In this document: one piece after another, positions 7,139 to 15,169 of the stretch
Layout: every line of letters starts with the position of its first letter
Position numbering within the stretch: the stretch's first letter is position 1
Assembly: GCA_017468985.1 (NCBI GenBank)
Contig: JAFUHF010000008.1
Span: 1 to 32,540, forward strand
DNA: 32,540 nt
From: Bacteroidaceae bacterium
GTDB taxonomy: Bacteria > Bacteroidota > Bacteroidia > Bacteroidales > Bacteroidaceae
Direction: 5' to 3'
The notes under the pieces: model-generated
What the model was told of the DNA's origin: nothing
Seen by the model: the letters and a program-made list of their open reading frames with translations, nothing else
Databases searched by the model: none
Translations under genes and position numbers: made by a program

Positions 7139-8596
7139 TCAGGCCCTCTCAGGAATATTACGAAGCACCTCAAGCAGATGGTCCCAAACCATCTGTACCG
7201 TAGGAACCAGCAGACGCTCGTCAGGACTATGAACGCCGCGCAAAGTAGGCCCAAAGCTCACCATATCCATCTCAGGGTACTTTTCACTGAACAATCCACA
7301 CTCTAAACCGGCATGAATGGCCTTCACCTGAGGCTTCTTTCCGAACAGGCGCTCGTAAGCATCTACCGTTATTTTCAGCAAAGGGCTATTGGGGTTCAGA
7401 TACCACCCTGGGTAACCGGTATTCACCTCTGTTCTGGCCCCAGCCAACTCAAAGACGGAACGTACTGTATCGCAGGAAGCCAGACGTTTGCTCGTAAGAT
7501 TGCTACGCTGCATCGTAGAAACGCGAATCACCCCGTCGCTCAGGCGCACACTGGCCAGATTGGAAGAAGTCTCCACGAAGCCTTCGATATCCTGACTCAT
7601 GGCAAAAACGCCGTTGGGCAGGCCAACGATGGCCTTCACCAAACGAGTGGTAAACTCTGCTGTCATTACCTTCCCCACCGGTGAAACGCTCTGAAGCGAG
7701 AAGCTCATGTTCTTTTCCGTAACGGCATATTCTTCTTCAAACTCTGCAGTCATCACATTAAACTCCACACGCACCAGTTCCTTATATTGGAAAGGCACAA
7801 AGCAGATGGCCCATCCGTCGCGCGGTATGGCGTTATGGAGGCCGCCGCTCTGTACATCGACCAGCTGCATGTTAAATTTCTCGCGCAGTCGGAGCAGCAC
7901 GCGAAACAAGAGTTTATTGGCATTGGCGCGCTTCTTCTCAATGTCGTCGCCTGAATGACCACCCGTAAGACCACTTACCTGCACCTTGAAGAAGTAGCTG
8001 TCCTGAGGGGCATCTTCGAAATCTACATCGAAAAAGGCTATGGTGTTAGCACCACCGGCACAACTAATGAAGATCTGTCCCTCATCCTCAGAGTCGAGGT
8101 TGAGCAAATACTTACCCGTCAGAAATCCGGGCTGAATGCCACGTGCACCCACGAGGCTCGTTTCCTCAGCACGCGTAAACAGACACTCAATGGGCCCGTG
8201 CTGAAGCGTTTGGTCCTGAAGCAAGGCCATTTCCATAGCAACGCCTATGCCGTCATCAGCACCAAGTGTGGTACCCCGGGCACGCATCCAATCGCCGTCC
8301 AGTTCTGTCTGGATGGGATCTTTTTCAAAGTCGAAATCAAGGCCGGCCACCTTTTCACAAACCATATCCATGTGGCTCTGCACCACAGTAGTATGCTTAT
8401 TTTCGAAGCCCGGGGTAGCAGGTTTGCGAATCAGGATGTTACCCGTCTCGTCCTGCAAGGTTTCGAGGCCCAGTTTGTGGCCAAAATCCGTGAGAAAGGC
8501 CATCATCTTTTCTTCCTTGTTAGAAGGGCGCGGTATCTTGTTTACTTCAGCAAAACAATCGAAAACCAATTTCGGTTCCAATTCTTGATTATCCAT
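7139..8596 (-). CDS. pepD: Aminoacyl-histidine dipeptidase (PepD, M20 family)
   Basis: 485 residues, full length for PepD, a cytosolic zinc di-peptidase of the M20 clan that cleaves Xaa-His and other dipeptides. Metal and catalytic residues visible in order: His75-x-Asp77 in QSHMDM, Asp114 in GADDGIG, Glu144-Glu145 in AEETSL, Asp168 in LNLDSE, and the late His in AIHAGLECG. The lid domain with GGHSGDDI lies in the middle. The start MDNQELEPKLVFDCFAEVNKIP matches the family. No TAnnTTTG box is evident in the AT-rich 126 bases separating it from the divergent PorT-like gene. Confidence 0.95.
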   Translation of the reverse strand: MDNQELEPKLVFDCFAEVNKIPRPSNKEEKMMAFLTDFGHKLGLETLQDETGNILIRKPATPGFENKHTTVVQSHMDMVCEKVAGLDFDFEKDPIQTELDGDWMRARGTTLGADDGIGVAMEMALLQDQTLQHGPIECLFTRAEETSLVGARGIQPGFLTGKYLLNLDSEDEGQIFISCAGGANTIAFFDVDFEDAPQDSYFFKVQVSGLTGGHSGDDIEKKRANANKLLFRVLLRLREKFNMQLVDVQSGGLHNAIPRDGWAICFVPFQYKELVRVEFNVMTAEFEEEYAVTEKNMSFSLQSVSPVGKVMTAEFTTRLVKAIVGLPNGVFAMSQDIEGFVETSSNLASVRLSDGVIRVSTMQRSNLTSKRLASCDTVRSVFELAGARTEVNTGYPGWYLNPNSPLLKITVDAYERLFGKKPQVKAIHAGLECGLFSEKYPEMDMVSFGPTLRGVHSPDERLLVPTVQMVWDHLLEVLRNIPERA

Positions 8597-8722
8597 GTTG
8601 ACGTCAATTTTTAATTATACATATAATCAATTAACGCGAGAGAAGGGAAAATATTTTATATCCACGAGCAATAAAACAGAATGGAGCGCGTTTTTAATTC
8701 GAAACGACATTACATTTTCAGT

Positions 8723-9397
8723 ATGAACAAGAAAAAATTTGGCATTCACCCCCGTTTGGGACTGCTACTCCTCACTATGTTCTTCATTCTCCACGCTCCC
8801 TTGGTCCATGCGCAGTGGAAGATTGGTGGACAGCTGGGACTTAACTGGTCGAAGAACACGGAGGGCAAAGGACACATCTTCAACGAACAGAAATTCCTGA
8901 TGGGGCCTCATGGTGGAGCGGTGATCGTCCATGATTTTGGCACACGCACAGCCGTTCAGGCAGAGTTGCTCTACCAACAACTGGGATTTAAGATACCCGT
9001 CTACCAGATTGTCGCCAGTGGTGCAGGCGAAAAGCATAACCTCGTGAACCGCAGCCATTATATCAGCCTTCCACTCCTCTTCAAAGTGCGGCCCATGGAA
9101 GAAGAGTTCCATTTTCTGACCGGACCACAGGTGTCCTACCTCATTCATAACAGCACTCACCTAAAGCACACCCCGGAAATCACCTGTTGGGCACAAAAAC
9201 CTTGGGATCTGAGCCTTGTCATGGGAGCTGACTATCACTTCAAGACCGGCATCTACGTAGACGCCCGTTACCAGCTTGGACTGACACACTGCATGAAAGT
9301 AAACGACATGTACAACCGGAGCATTCAGCTGTCGGTAGGCTATCTATTCAGTTTAGACCTTATGGATAGAGTGACACGAACCCTGCGCAGATTATAA
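8723..9397 (+). CDS. PorT-family outer-membrane beta-barrel protein
   Basis: 224 residues from the ATG at 8723 (MNKKKFGIHPRLG). An upstream in-frame ATG at 8681 would put 14 residues before the signal peptide and is rejected. The signal peptide ends at VHA-Q. The mature part has alternating strands with GGQLGLNWS, AVQAELLYQQLGFK, YISLPLLFKVRP and a Leu/Phe-rich end, as in the PorT/outer-membrane-barrel family of Bacteroidota. True PorT is part of T9SS in Porphyromonas, but this family is broad, so a direct T9SS role is not shown. It is followed after 31 bases by the esterase gene. Confidence 0.8.
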   Translation: MNKKKFGIHPRLGLLLLTMFFILHAPLVHAQWKIGGQLGLNWSKNTEGKGHIFNEQKFLMGPHGGAVIVHDFGTRTAVQAELLYQQLGFKIPVYQIVASGAGEKHNLVNRSHYISLPLLFKVRPMEEEFHFLTGPQVSYLIHNSTHLKHTPEITCWAQKPWDLSLVMGADYHFKTGIYVDARYQLGLTHCMKVNDMYNRSIQLSVGYLFSLDLMDRVTRTLRRL

Positions 9398-9428
9398 TGT
9401 ACATACAAAGATTTAAAAGGCACATCGT

Positions 9429-10313
9429 ATGAAGTATGTTGAATTAGGAATAGGAAGCATTCTGTCCGTCATGACGTTGCTGATGCTTGCCGTGCCTCTG
9501 AGCATGAAAGGACAAGAATTCAGGGACGACTCAGTAAAGATTGGCGGCAAATGGCGCAAGTTTACGATGCTGCTGCCCGAAAGCCTCAAACCCGGTGCAC
9601 CGTTAGTATTCGTGCTCCACGGCTATGGTGGTAAGGTGTGGCGAGAAAATCCACTGGCTGCTCCGGCGCGCAACTATGGCTTCGCTCTTTGCATACCTGA
9701 AGGTCTCAAAGATCCAAAGGGAAAGAGAGGATGGAACGTGGGTTATCCCTCACAGCAGGGATGGAAGCAGGATGACGTAAAGGATTTGCTCAAGATGGCA
9801 TCCACCGTACAGCAACGCTATGGCCTCAGCCGGAAAAACACATTTATGACCGGTATGTCGAATGGCGGTGAAATGTGCTACCTCATGGCGTACAGCAATC
9901 AAAACACGTTTAAAGCCGTGGCAACCATAGCAGGTCTCACGATGGAATGGATGTATCGCACCCTTCACGCCTCACGCTCCATTCCTCTGATGGAAGTTCA
10001 CGGTACGGAAGACCGTACTTCGGAATGGACAGGCGATTTGCAAAACAAGGGAGGCTGGGGAGCCTATCTTCCGGTACCCATAGCTGTAAACTACTGGGTG
10101 AGTAAGAATCGCTGCATGCAAGAAAAACAGGAACTCATACCGAGCCTCAATCCTGAGAGTGGACATTATACCATCAAACACGAATTCAGCCATAGTCCAT
10201 ATGGCTGCGACGTATGGCTCTACGAGGTAGTGGGAGCCGGCCACAAGTGGCACACCGACGACCTTAACACCGGAGAGGAAGTATGGAAATTCTTCAGTAA
10301 GTACGTGGAGTAA
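9429..10313 (+). CDS. Secreted PHB-depolymerase/LpqC-type esterase (alpha/beta hydrolase)
   Basis: 294 residues with an N-terminal hydrophobic segment (about 5-27), so probably exported. An alpha/beta-hydrolase core of the polyhydroxybutyrate-depolymerase / feruloyl-acetylxylan-esterase type is seen: VFVLHGYGG at 61-68 (oxyanion loop), GMSNGG at 142-147 with nucleophile Ser144, HGTEDRTS at 191-198 with Asp195, and GAGHKW with His272. Such enzymes remove acetyl or feruloyl esters from plant polysaccharides or cut polyesters; which applies here is not decided by sequence. It probably shares a transcript with the PorT-like gene upstream. Confidence 0.85.
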   Translation: MKYVELGIGSILSVMTLLMLAVPLSMKGQEFRDDSVKIGGKWRKFTMLLPESLKPGAPLVFVLHGYGGKVWRENPLAAPARNYGFALCIPEGLKDPKGKRGWNVGYPSQQGWKQDDVKDLLKMASTVQQRYGLSRKNTFMTGMSNGGEMCYLMAYSNQNTFKAVATIAGLTMEWMYRTLHASRSIPLMEVHGTEDRTSEWTGDLQNKGGWGAYLPVPIAVNYWVSKNRCMQEKQELIPSLNPESGHYTIKHEFSHSPYGCDVWLYEVVGAGHKWHTDDLNTGEEVWKFFSKYVE

Positions 10314-10359
10314 CTGAGATTACGTTTAGCCTACTCATCAGAACAAGACTCAGTCACTC
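10308..10359. terminator. Hairpin spanning two convergent gene ends
   Basis: GAGTAACTGAG (10308-10318) pairs with CTCAGTCACTC (10349-10359) with one mismatch and a 30-base loop. The arms contain the stop codon of the esterase gene and the last codons of the ABC-F gene. No T tract follows on either strand, so it may act as a processing or 3' stability structure rather than a simple terminator. Confidence 0.4.
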
Positions 10360-12242
10360 AATTCATCAAGCTCTAACCAACGCATCGACTTTTCGTCCAG
10401 TTCTTCTTTGAGTCGGGGAAGACGGCGGCTCATCTGAGTAATTTCTTCCACTGAGAGATTTCCGCTGCTCAAGGCGGTCTCTATCTCCACTTGCTCCTTT
10501 TCCATTTGGTCAATGTCCTGCGACAGCTGTTCGAGTTCCTTTTTTTCCTTAAACGTAAGTCGACGCTCACGCTGTGTGCGTGGCTTTTCCCCTCTCGGCT
10601 CCTGCGTCTGAGCACCAGTCTGCACTTTTGTCTCATTCACTGATGGAGCAAATTTTTCCGTCTGTTCACATTCGCGATACTGCGTATAGTTTCCCGGAAA
10701 ATCTCTCACTTTTCCCTGACCTCTAAACACCAGGAGGTGATCCACAATCTTATCCATAAAGTAGCGGTCGTGGCTCACGATGATGACCGGGCCATGAAAC
10801 TGCTGTAAGTATTCCTCCAAGATCTGGAGCGTGAGGATGTCAAGATCGTTGGTAGGTTCATCAAGGATGAGGAAGTTGGGATTACGCATCAACACCGTAC
10901 AAAGGTAAAGCCTGCGCCGCTCGCCACCGCTCAGCTTTGCCACATAGGAATTCTGCACCACGGGAGGAAACATAAAGTGGCTCAACAGGCCTGACGCTGT
11001 GAGTTTTCGGCCATCGTCGAGCATCACGTACTCTGCTATGTCGCGCACCACGTCAATCACCCTCGCATCTTCCTTAATGGCCATGCCCTCTTGCGAATAG
11101 TAACCAAAGCGCACTGTCTGTCCCACGCTGAAACGTCCGGAGCTGGGACGTTCCAAACCGAGCAACAGGCGCAAAAAAGTAGTCTTACCCGTGCCGTTGC
11201 CTCCCACAATGCCCATTTTCTCATAACGTGCAAAGATATAGTTAAAATCGTTCAATATCACGTGTTGTTCATCAAACGATTTACTCACCCCATGGGCTTC
11301 AAACACCTTGTTGCCAATATACACATCCCTCATGCTGAGCGAAAGGCGACGTTCGTCGTGCGTTCCTCCCACCACTTTCTCCAATTCGCGAAAAGCATCT
11401 TCCCGATAACGCGCCTTGTGGCCGCGAGCCTGAGGCATGCGCCTCATCCATTCCAACTCTTTCCGATAAAGGTTCTGCGCACGTTGTAACTCACTGTTTC
11501 GGGCATCAAGGCGCTCCTGACGCTTCTCAAGATAGTAGCTGTAGCCACCCTGATAAGCGTAAAGCGTATGGTCTGCCAGTTCCAATATCTCGCCACAAAC
11601 CCTGTCCAGGAAGTAGCGATCGTGCGTCACCATGAAAAGGCTGCAGGTGGACGTTTTCAGATAGTTTTCGAGCCACTCTATCATCTCCAGATCAAGGTGA
11701 TTGGTGGGCTCGTCCAGCAAGAGCAGGTCAGGCTCCATCAGAAGCACGTTGGCAAGAGCGATACGTTTCACTTGCCCTCCTGACAGATGGCCTATGAGCT
11801 GACCGAAGTCCGTAATCTTGAGCTTCGAGAGAATCTGTTTGATACGTGCTTCGTAGTCCCATGCTCGCGCTTCGTCCATCTGCTCCATGAGCTGCGAAAG
11901 CTGGGGATGACTAGGCACGGCGAGAGCCTCTTCGTAGTCTTTCACCAACTTTGACAACTCTCCGGCATGGTGATAGCACGCTTCCATCACAGTGAGCTCG
12001 GGTGGATAGGTGGGCAATTGCGGAAGATAGCCTATACGCAACCCTTTGCGTGTCACAATCTGACCGACATCATACGACTCATGGCCGCTGAGTATGTTCA
12101 GCAGCGTGGTCTTCCCTGCACCATTTCGGGCAATGAGGCCTACTTTCTGTCGCTCTGCTATGCTGAACGAAATGTCAGAAAAGAGCAACAGATCGCCGAT
12201 GGTCTTGGTCAAGGACTGCACGTCAAGAATCGTATTTGCCAT
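10350..12242 (-). CDS. ABC-F family ATPase, Uup-type, with C-terminal coiled coil
   Basis: 630 residues with two nucleotide-binding domains and no membrane segments. Domain 1: Walker A ARNGAGKT (38-45), signature LSGGQ (153-157), Walker B LLLLDEPT (173-180). Domain 2: GGNGTGKT (347-354), LSGGE (437-441), LILDEPT (458-464). The linker around 240-300 is the ABC-F P-site motif region, rich in Arg/Glu. The end (about 550-630) is a charged coiled coil, the Uup mark. ABC-F proteins act on ribosomes, and Uup binds DNA or rescues stalled ribosomes. Nothing here marks it as an antibiotic-resistance type. It is divergent from rho. Confidence 0.92.
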   Translation of the reverse strand: MANTILDVQSLTKTIGDLLLFSDISFSIAERQKVGLIARNGAGKTTLLNILSGHESYDVGQIVTRKGLRIGYLPQLPTYPPELTVMEACYHHAGELSKLVKDYEEALAVPSHPQLSQLMEQMDEARAWDYEARIKQILSKLKITDFGQLIGHLSGGQVKRIALANVLLMEPDLLLLDEPTNHLDLEMIEWLENYLKTSTCSLFMVTHDRYFLDRVCGEILELADHTLYAYQGGYSYYLEKRQERLDARNSELQRAQNLYRKELEWMRRMPQARGHKARYREDAFRELEKVVGGTHDERRLSLSMRDVYIGNKVFEAHGVSKSFDEQHVILNDFNYIFARYEKMGIVGGNGTGKTTFLRLLLGLERPSSGRFSVGQTVRFGYYSQEGMAIKEDARVIDVVRDIAEYVMLDDGRKLTASGLLSHFMFPPVVQNSYVAKLSGGERRRLYLCTVLMRNPNFLILDEPTNDLDILTLQILEEYLQQFHGPVIIVSHDRYFMDKIVDHLLVFRGQGKVRDFPGNYTQYRECEQTEKFAPSVNETKVQTGAQTQEPRGEKPRTQRERRLTFKEKKELEQLSQDIDQMEKEQVEIETALSSGNLSVEEITQMSRRLPRLKEELDEKSMRWLELDELSD

Positions 12243-12337
12243 AAACCTATTTTATATTACCATATTATTAATGTCATGCACAGCCCATGTAGGCCAAATC
12301 CTCACACCCACCGTTCTATACACGATCATTCAAGGGA

Positions 12338-12345
12338 CAAAAGTA
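12338..12345 (-). promoter_or_regulatory. -7 box for the ABC-F gene
   Basis: Minus strand reads TACTTTTG (TAnnTTTG), about 95 bases before the start. There is no clear -33 partner at 19 bases. It is back-to-back with the rho promoter at 12411. Confidence 0.5.
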
Positions 12346-12410
12346 AGAAAAAAACAGCATTTCGGGTTAAAAAATAGTGCTAAGAACACGCTAATACGAA
12401 TATTAATGAT

Positions 12411-12418
12411 TACTTTTG
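12411..12418 (+). promoter_or_regulatory. -7 box for rho
   Basis: TACTTTTG fits TAnnTTTG and lies 118 bases before the rho ATG, implying a leader of roughly 110 nt that contains a short reading frame and a hairpin (12483-12510). No -33 TTTG at 19 bases. Confidence 0.5.
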
Positions 12419-12479
12419 CAGCGAAAATAAGTCATCCCGACTTCTTTTATTCATTCATCAGCGAACATTTACATCAATT

Positions 12480-12536
12480 ATGGCGTCTCCAAGTAAGATG
12501 AGCGAGACGCTGTGGAAGAATATCATACATCAATAA
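12480..12536 (+). CDS. Possible rho leader peptide (18 codons) overlapping the rho start
   Basis: ATG at 12480 opens [18 protein letters not shown] and stops at TAA 12534-12536, whose last A is the first base of the rho ATG (TAATG). A 7-base hairpin, GCGTCTC (12483-12489) with GAGACGC (12504-12510), lies inside it. The overlap would allow translational coupling, and E. coli rho also has a leader with a small reading frame. It may be chance; an alternative GTG start of Rho at 12512 would overlap it in another frame. Confidence 0.35.
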   Translation: MASPSKMSETLWKNIIHQ

Positions 12537-14491
12537 TGGCAAATTTCAACAAAGAAGAATTGTTGGCAAAAACCGATGCTGAAATTCAAGAAATCGCATA
12601 TTCTTTAGGCATCGAAGCCAATGCAGACCTAAAAAAAGAAGATCTAATCTACCGCATTTTAGACGAACAAGCCGTTCGACTCTCTTCAGAGAAACCTGCA
12701 AAACCCCGTCGTCCTCGCATCACGGCCACAAAGAAAGAGCCCGAAAAAGTAGGAACCGCTACGGAGAAGAATGGTATTAAGAAAACCTCGAAAGCGAAGA
12801 CCAAGGAGAGTAAGAAAGAAAATACCAAGCCCACCGAGGCTCCTGTTGCCCCTCAGGCAGTTGCTCCAACCGATATTCCTGAAGCTCCGGCCGAAAATCC
12901 GGCTCCAAAGCGCAGGGGACGTCCTCCTAAGAAGAAAGTAGAAGAAAGCCAGCCAATAGAAGGTGATCTTTTCTCCGCCGAGGAAGCCTCAACGCCTACC
13001 GAAACTCCTGCTGCGGCCGCTCCTGCAGAGGTGGCAACCGATGCAGCTACAGACGCTCCCATCGAAATCCAGATAGAATCCTCTGAAGAGGGCACTGCCC
13101 AGCAGAAAAAAGTTGAAGCACCTTCCTTTGCCTCTCTTTTCCATGAGGAAGAACCAGACTTCATCATCATAGATGACATTCCATTAGCGAATGAGGTCAT
13201 GACGGACGAAATATCCACCCGTTTGATTGACAAATTCAACATTACGCCCACCGACGAACTGTCAGGAAGCCAGCCTCCGTTCATGGATGCTCAGGTGCCC
13301 GACTATTGGCCAAAGGAACAGTCCAAGTCACCCCTCATTCCCGAAAGAGTGCGCCCACAGGAGGACTATGACTTCAGCCACATGCTCACCGGCAGTGGGG
13401 TATTGGAAATCATGCCCGAAAACTACGGATTTCTCCGCTCATCTGACTACAACTATCTGTCGTCCCCCGATGACATCTATGTGTCACAGCAGCAAATTAA
13501 AGCCTACGGGTTGAAAAGTGGCGACGTAGTAGAAGGCGAAATTCGCGTTCCTAACGAGGGAGAAAAATATTTCCCCCTTACCAGCGTAAAACTGATCAAC
13601 GGCTGCACCCCAGAACGCGTACGCGACCGTGTTCCCTTTGAGCACCTCACCCCACTTTTCCCTGATGAAAAGTTCAAGCTCTGCAAAGGCTATGGCGACA
13701 ATCTCTCGGTACGTGTGGTCGACCTCTTTACCCCCATCGGAAAAGGTCAGCGTGCCCTGATCGTTGCTCAGCCCAAAACGGGTAAGACCATTCTCATGAA
13801 GGACATCGCCAATGCCATTGCAGCCAACCATCCCGAAGCCTATCTCATGATGCTTCTCATTGACGAACGCCCTGAGGAAGTGACCGACATGGCCCGTACC
13901 GTCAAGGCAGAAGTCATTGCATCCACCTTCGACGAGCCTGCGGCCCATCATGTAAAGATTGCAGGCATCGTATTGGAAAAAGCCAAGCGCATGGTGGAAT
14001 GCGGCCATGACGTAGTCATCTTCCTTGACTCCATTACCCGTTTGGCCCGTGCTTACAATACGGTGGCTCCGGCCAGTGGGAAGGTTCTCACCGGTGGTGT
14101 TGACGCCAATGCACTGCAAAAGCCTAAGCGCTTCTTCGGAGCAGCCCGAAACATTGAAGGTGGAGGCTCGCTTACAATCATTGCCACGGCACTCATTGAC
14201 ACGGGTTCCAAGATGGACGAGGTGATCTTCGAGGAATTCAAGGGTACTGGCAACATGGAACTGCAACTCGACCGTTCGCTCAGCAACAAGCGCATATTCC
14301 CGGCCGTGAACTGCGTGGCTTCCAGTACCCGTCGCGACGATCTGCTCCACGACAAGCTCACGCTCGACCGCATGTGGATTCTGCGCAACCATATTTCCGA
14401 CATGAACGCCATAGAATCTATGGAGTTCTTGCAGAAACACCTGCGCAACACGCGCAACAACGAGGAGTTCCTCATTTCCATGAATTCGTAA
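12536..14491 (+). CDS. rho: Transcription termination factor Rho with long disordered N-terminal insertion
   Basis: 651 residues against about 420 for E. coli Rho. Residues 1-50 form the Rho N-domain helix bundle ([23 protein letters not shown]). About 55-250 is a low-complexity insertion rich in Lys, Ala, Pro, Glu and Thr, with an AT-hook-like KRRGRPPK at 125-132 and a conserved-looking acidic patch ([11 protein letters not shown]). The RNA-binding cold-shock domain follows ([15 protein letters not shown]), then the RecA-type motor: Walker A AQPKTGKT at 411-418, [25 protein letters not shown], and the Q/R-loop region [20 protein letters not shown]. The ATG at 12536 is chosen over the in-frame GTG at 12512 because MANFNKEEL begins the Rho domain. 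Bacteroidota Rho insertions are known to be disordered, and that of B. thetaiotaomicron is reported to drive phase separation. Confidence 0.96.
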   Translation: MANFNKEELLAKTDAEIQEIAYSLGIEANADLKKEDLIYRILDEQAVRLSSEKPAKPRRPRITATKKEPEKVGTATEKNGIKKTSKAKTKESKKENTKPTEAPVAPQAVAPTDIPEAPAENPAPKRRGRPPKKKVEESQPIEGDLFSAEEASTPTETPAAAAPAEVATDAATDAPIEIQIESSEEGTAQQKKVEAPSFASLFHEEEPDFIIIDDIPLANEVMTDEISTRLIDKFNITPTDELSGSQPPFMDAQVPDYWPKEQSKSPLIPERVRPQEDYDFSHMLTGSGVLEIMPENYGFLRSSDYNYLSSPDDIYVSQQQIKAYGLKSGDVVEGEIRVPNEGEKYFPLTSVKLINGCTPERVRDRVPFEHLTPLFPDEKFKLCKGYGDNLSVRVVDLFTPIGKGQRALIVAQPKTGKTILMKDIANAIAANHPEAYLMMLLIDERPEEVTDMARTVKAEVIASTFDEPAAHHVKIAGIVLEKAKRMVECGHDVVIFLDSITRLARAYNTVAPASGKVLTGGVDANALQKPKRFFGAARNIEGGGSLTIIATALIDTGSKMDEVIFEEFKGTGNMELQLDRSLSNKRIFPAVNCVASSTRRDDLLHDKLTLDRMWILRNHISDMNAIESMEFLQKHLRNTRNNEEFLISMNS

Positions 14492-14522
14492 TTCCCTTTT
14501 TCCTACGATACAGAAAAGAACA

Positions 14523-14560
14523 ATCCGCGCTGCTCCGATGGGAGCAGCGCGGATGCTTTT
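14523..14560. terminator. Strong intrinsic terminator between rho and the DUF3127 gene
   Basis: A 14-base GC-rich stem (14523-14536 with 14541-14554), loop GATG, then gctttt. On the other strand the stem is followed by tgttctttt, so it can also end transcription from the convergent DUF3127 gene. Confidence 0.88.
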
Positions 14561-14579
14561 AGTATCCTGATTTTTCAGA

Positions 14580-14975
14580 TCAGAAGGGCAGATCATCCTG
14601 TGAATCGTCTTCTACCGGAGCCGGAGCTGGTGAAGCAATAGGAGCTGGGGGCACTGTACCCATAGCAGCACCTGACGCTGCGGTTGCACCTCCGGCTGCC
14701 ACTGCACCACGCTGCACACGCCATGCGCGAATGTCGTTAAACCAACGGCCATTATACTCATGAGCATCGATATCTATCGATACCGTCAGCTCTTCGCCTA
14801 CTTTAATATTAAACTGATTGAGCCTGTCCTCTCCCATCACCGTGAAGTTACACTTCTTAGGATATTGTTCCTGAGTTTCGATTACAAAATCCTGAGCCTT
14901 CCAGCTGTTGCCCGTTGCACGGGCAACTCCACCACGGGGTTCGGACGCAAAAATAATTTTACCTGTGATATCCAT
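14580..14975 (-). CDS. DUF3127 protein with SSB-like acidic C-terminal tail
   Basis: 131 residues. About 1-90 is the DUF3127 domain (MDITGKIIFASEPRGG, CNFTVMGEDRL, YNGRWFNDIRAWRV), which reads like an OB-fold. The rest is an Ala/Pro/Gly-rich flexible linker ending DSQDDLPF. This layout (OB-like domain, linker, acidic tip ending in Pro-Phe) is that of single-stranded DNA-binding protein, whose tip recruits replication and repair proteins. DUF3127 is common in Bacteroidota; its function is not established as far as I know. An SSB-like role in recruiting DNA-repair partners is an inference. Confidence 0.85.
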   Translation of the reverse strand: MDITGKIIFASEPRGGVARATGNSWKAQDFVIETQEQYPKKCNFTVMGEDRLNQFNIKVGEELTVSIDIDAHEYNGRWFNDIRAWRVQRGAVAAGGATAASGAAMGTVPPAPIASPAPAPVEDDSQDDLPF

Positions 14976-15006
14976 CTGTTAATTACACTTTAGATTATTG
15001 TGGTTG

Positions 15007-15014
15007 CGAAATTA
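15007..15014 (-). promoter_or_regulatory. Possible -7 box for the DUF3127 gene
   Basis: Minus strand reads TAATTTCG, one base off TAnnTTTG, 32 bases before the start. A TTTG lies only 12 bases upstream of it, too close for the usual spacing. Confidence 0.3.
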
Positions 15015-15143
15015 CGCATTTTGTTGCAAATAAAGATTCTGTTTTCTTAAAAACTTTCAGTTCATCCTTTCATCTTTTGCCATCTCGAACGAGCCGTGAT
15101 GCTATTTCGCAATCCTTCTGCCATCCGTTTTCGGAAATCTCCT

Positions 15144-15151
15144 TAAATTTG
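15144..15151 (+). promoter_or_regulatory. -7 box for the phosphoethanolamine transferase gene
   Basis: TAAATTTG fits TAnnTTTG and lies 18 bases before the ATG at 15170, giving a very short leader. No clear -33 element. Confidence 0.5.
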
Positions 15152-15169
15152 TAGCACAATCTGCTCACG

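Noticed and set aside
7955-8614. 219-codon plus-strand frame
   Set aside because: Antisense shadow of pepD.
13484-14596. 370-codon minus-strand frame
   Set aside because: Antisense to the Rho motor domain and running over the rho terminator; no recognisable protein features.
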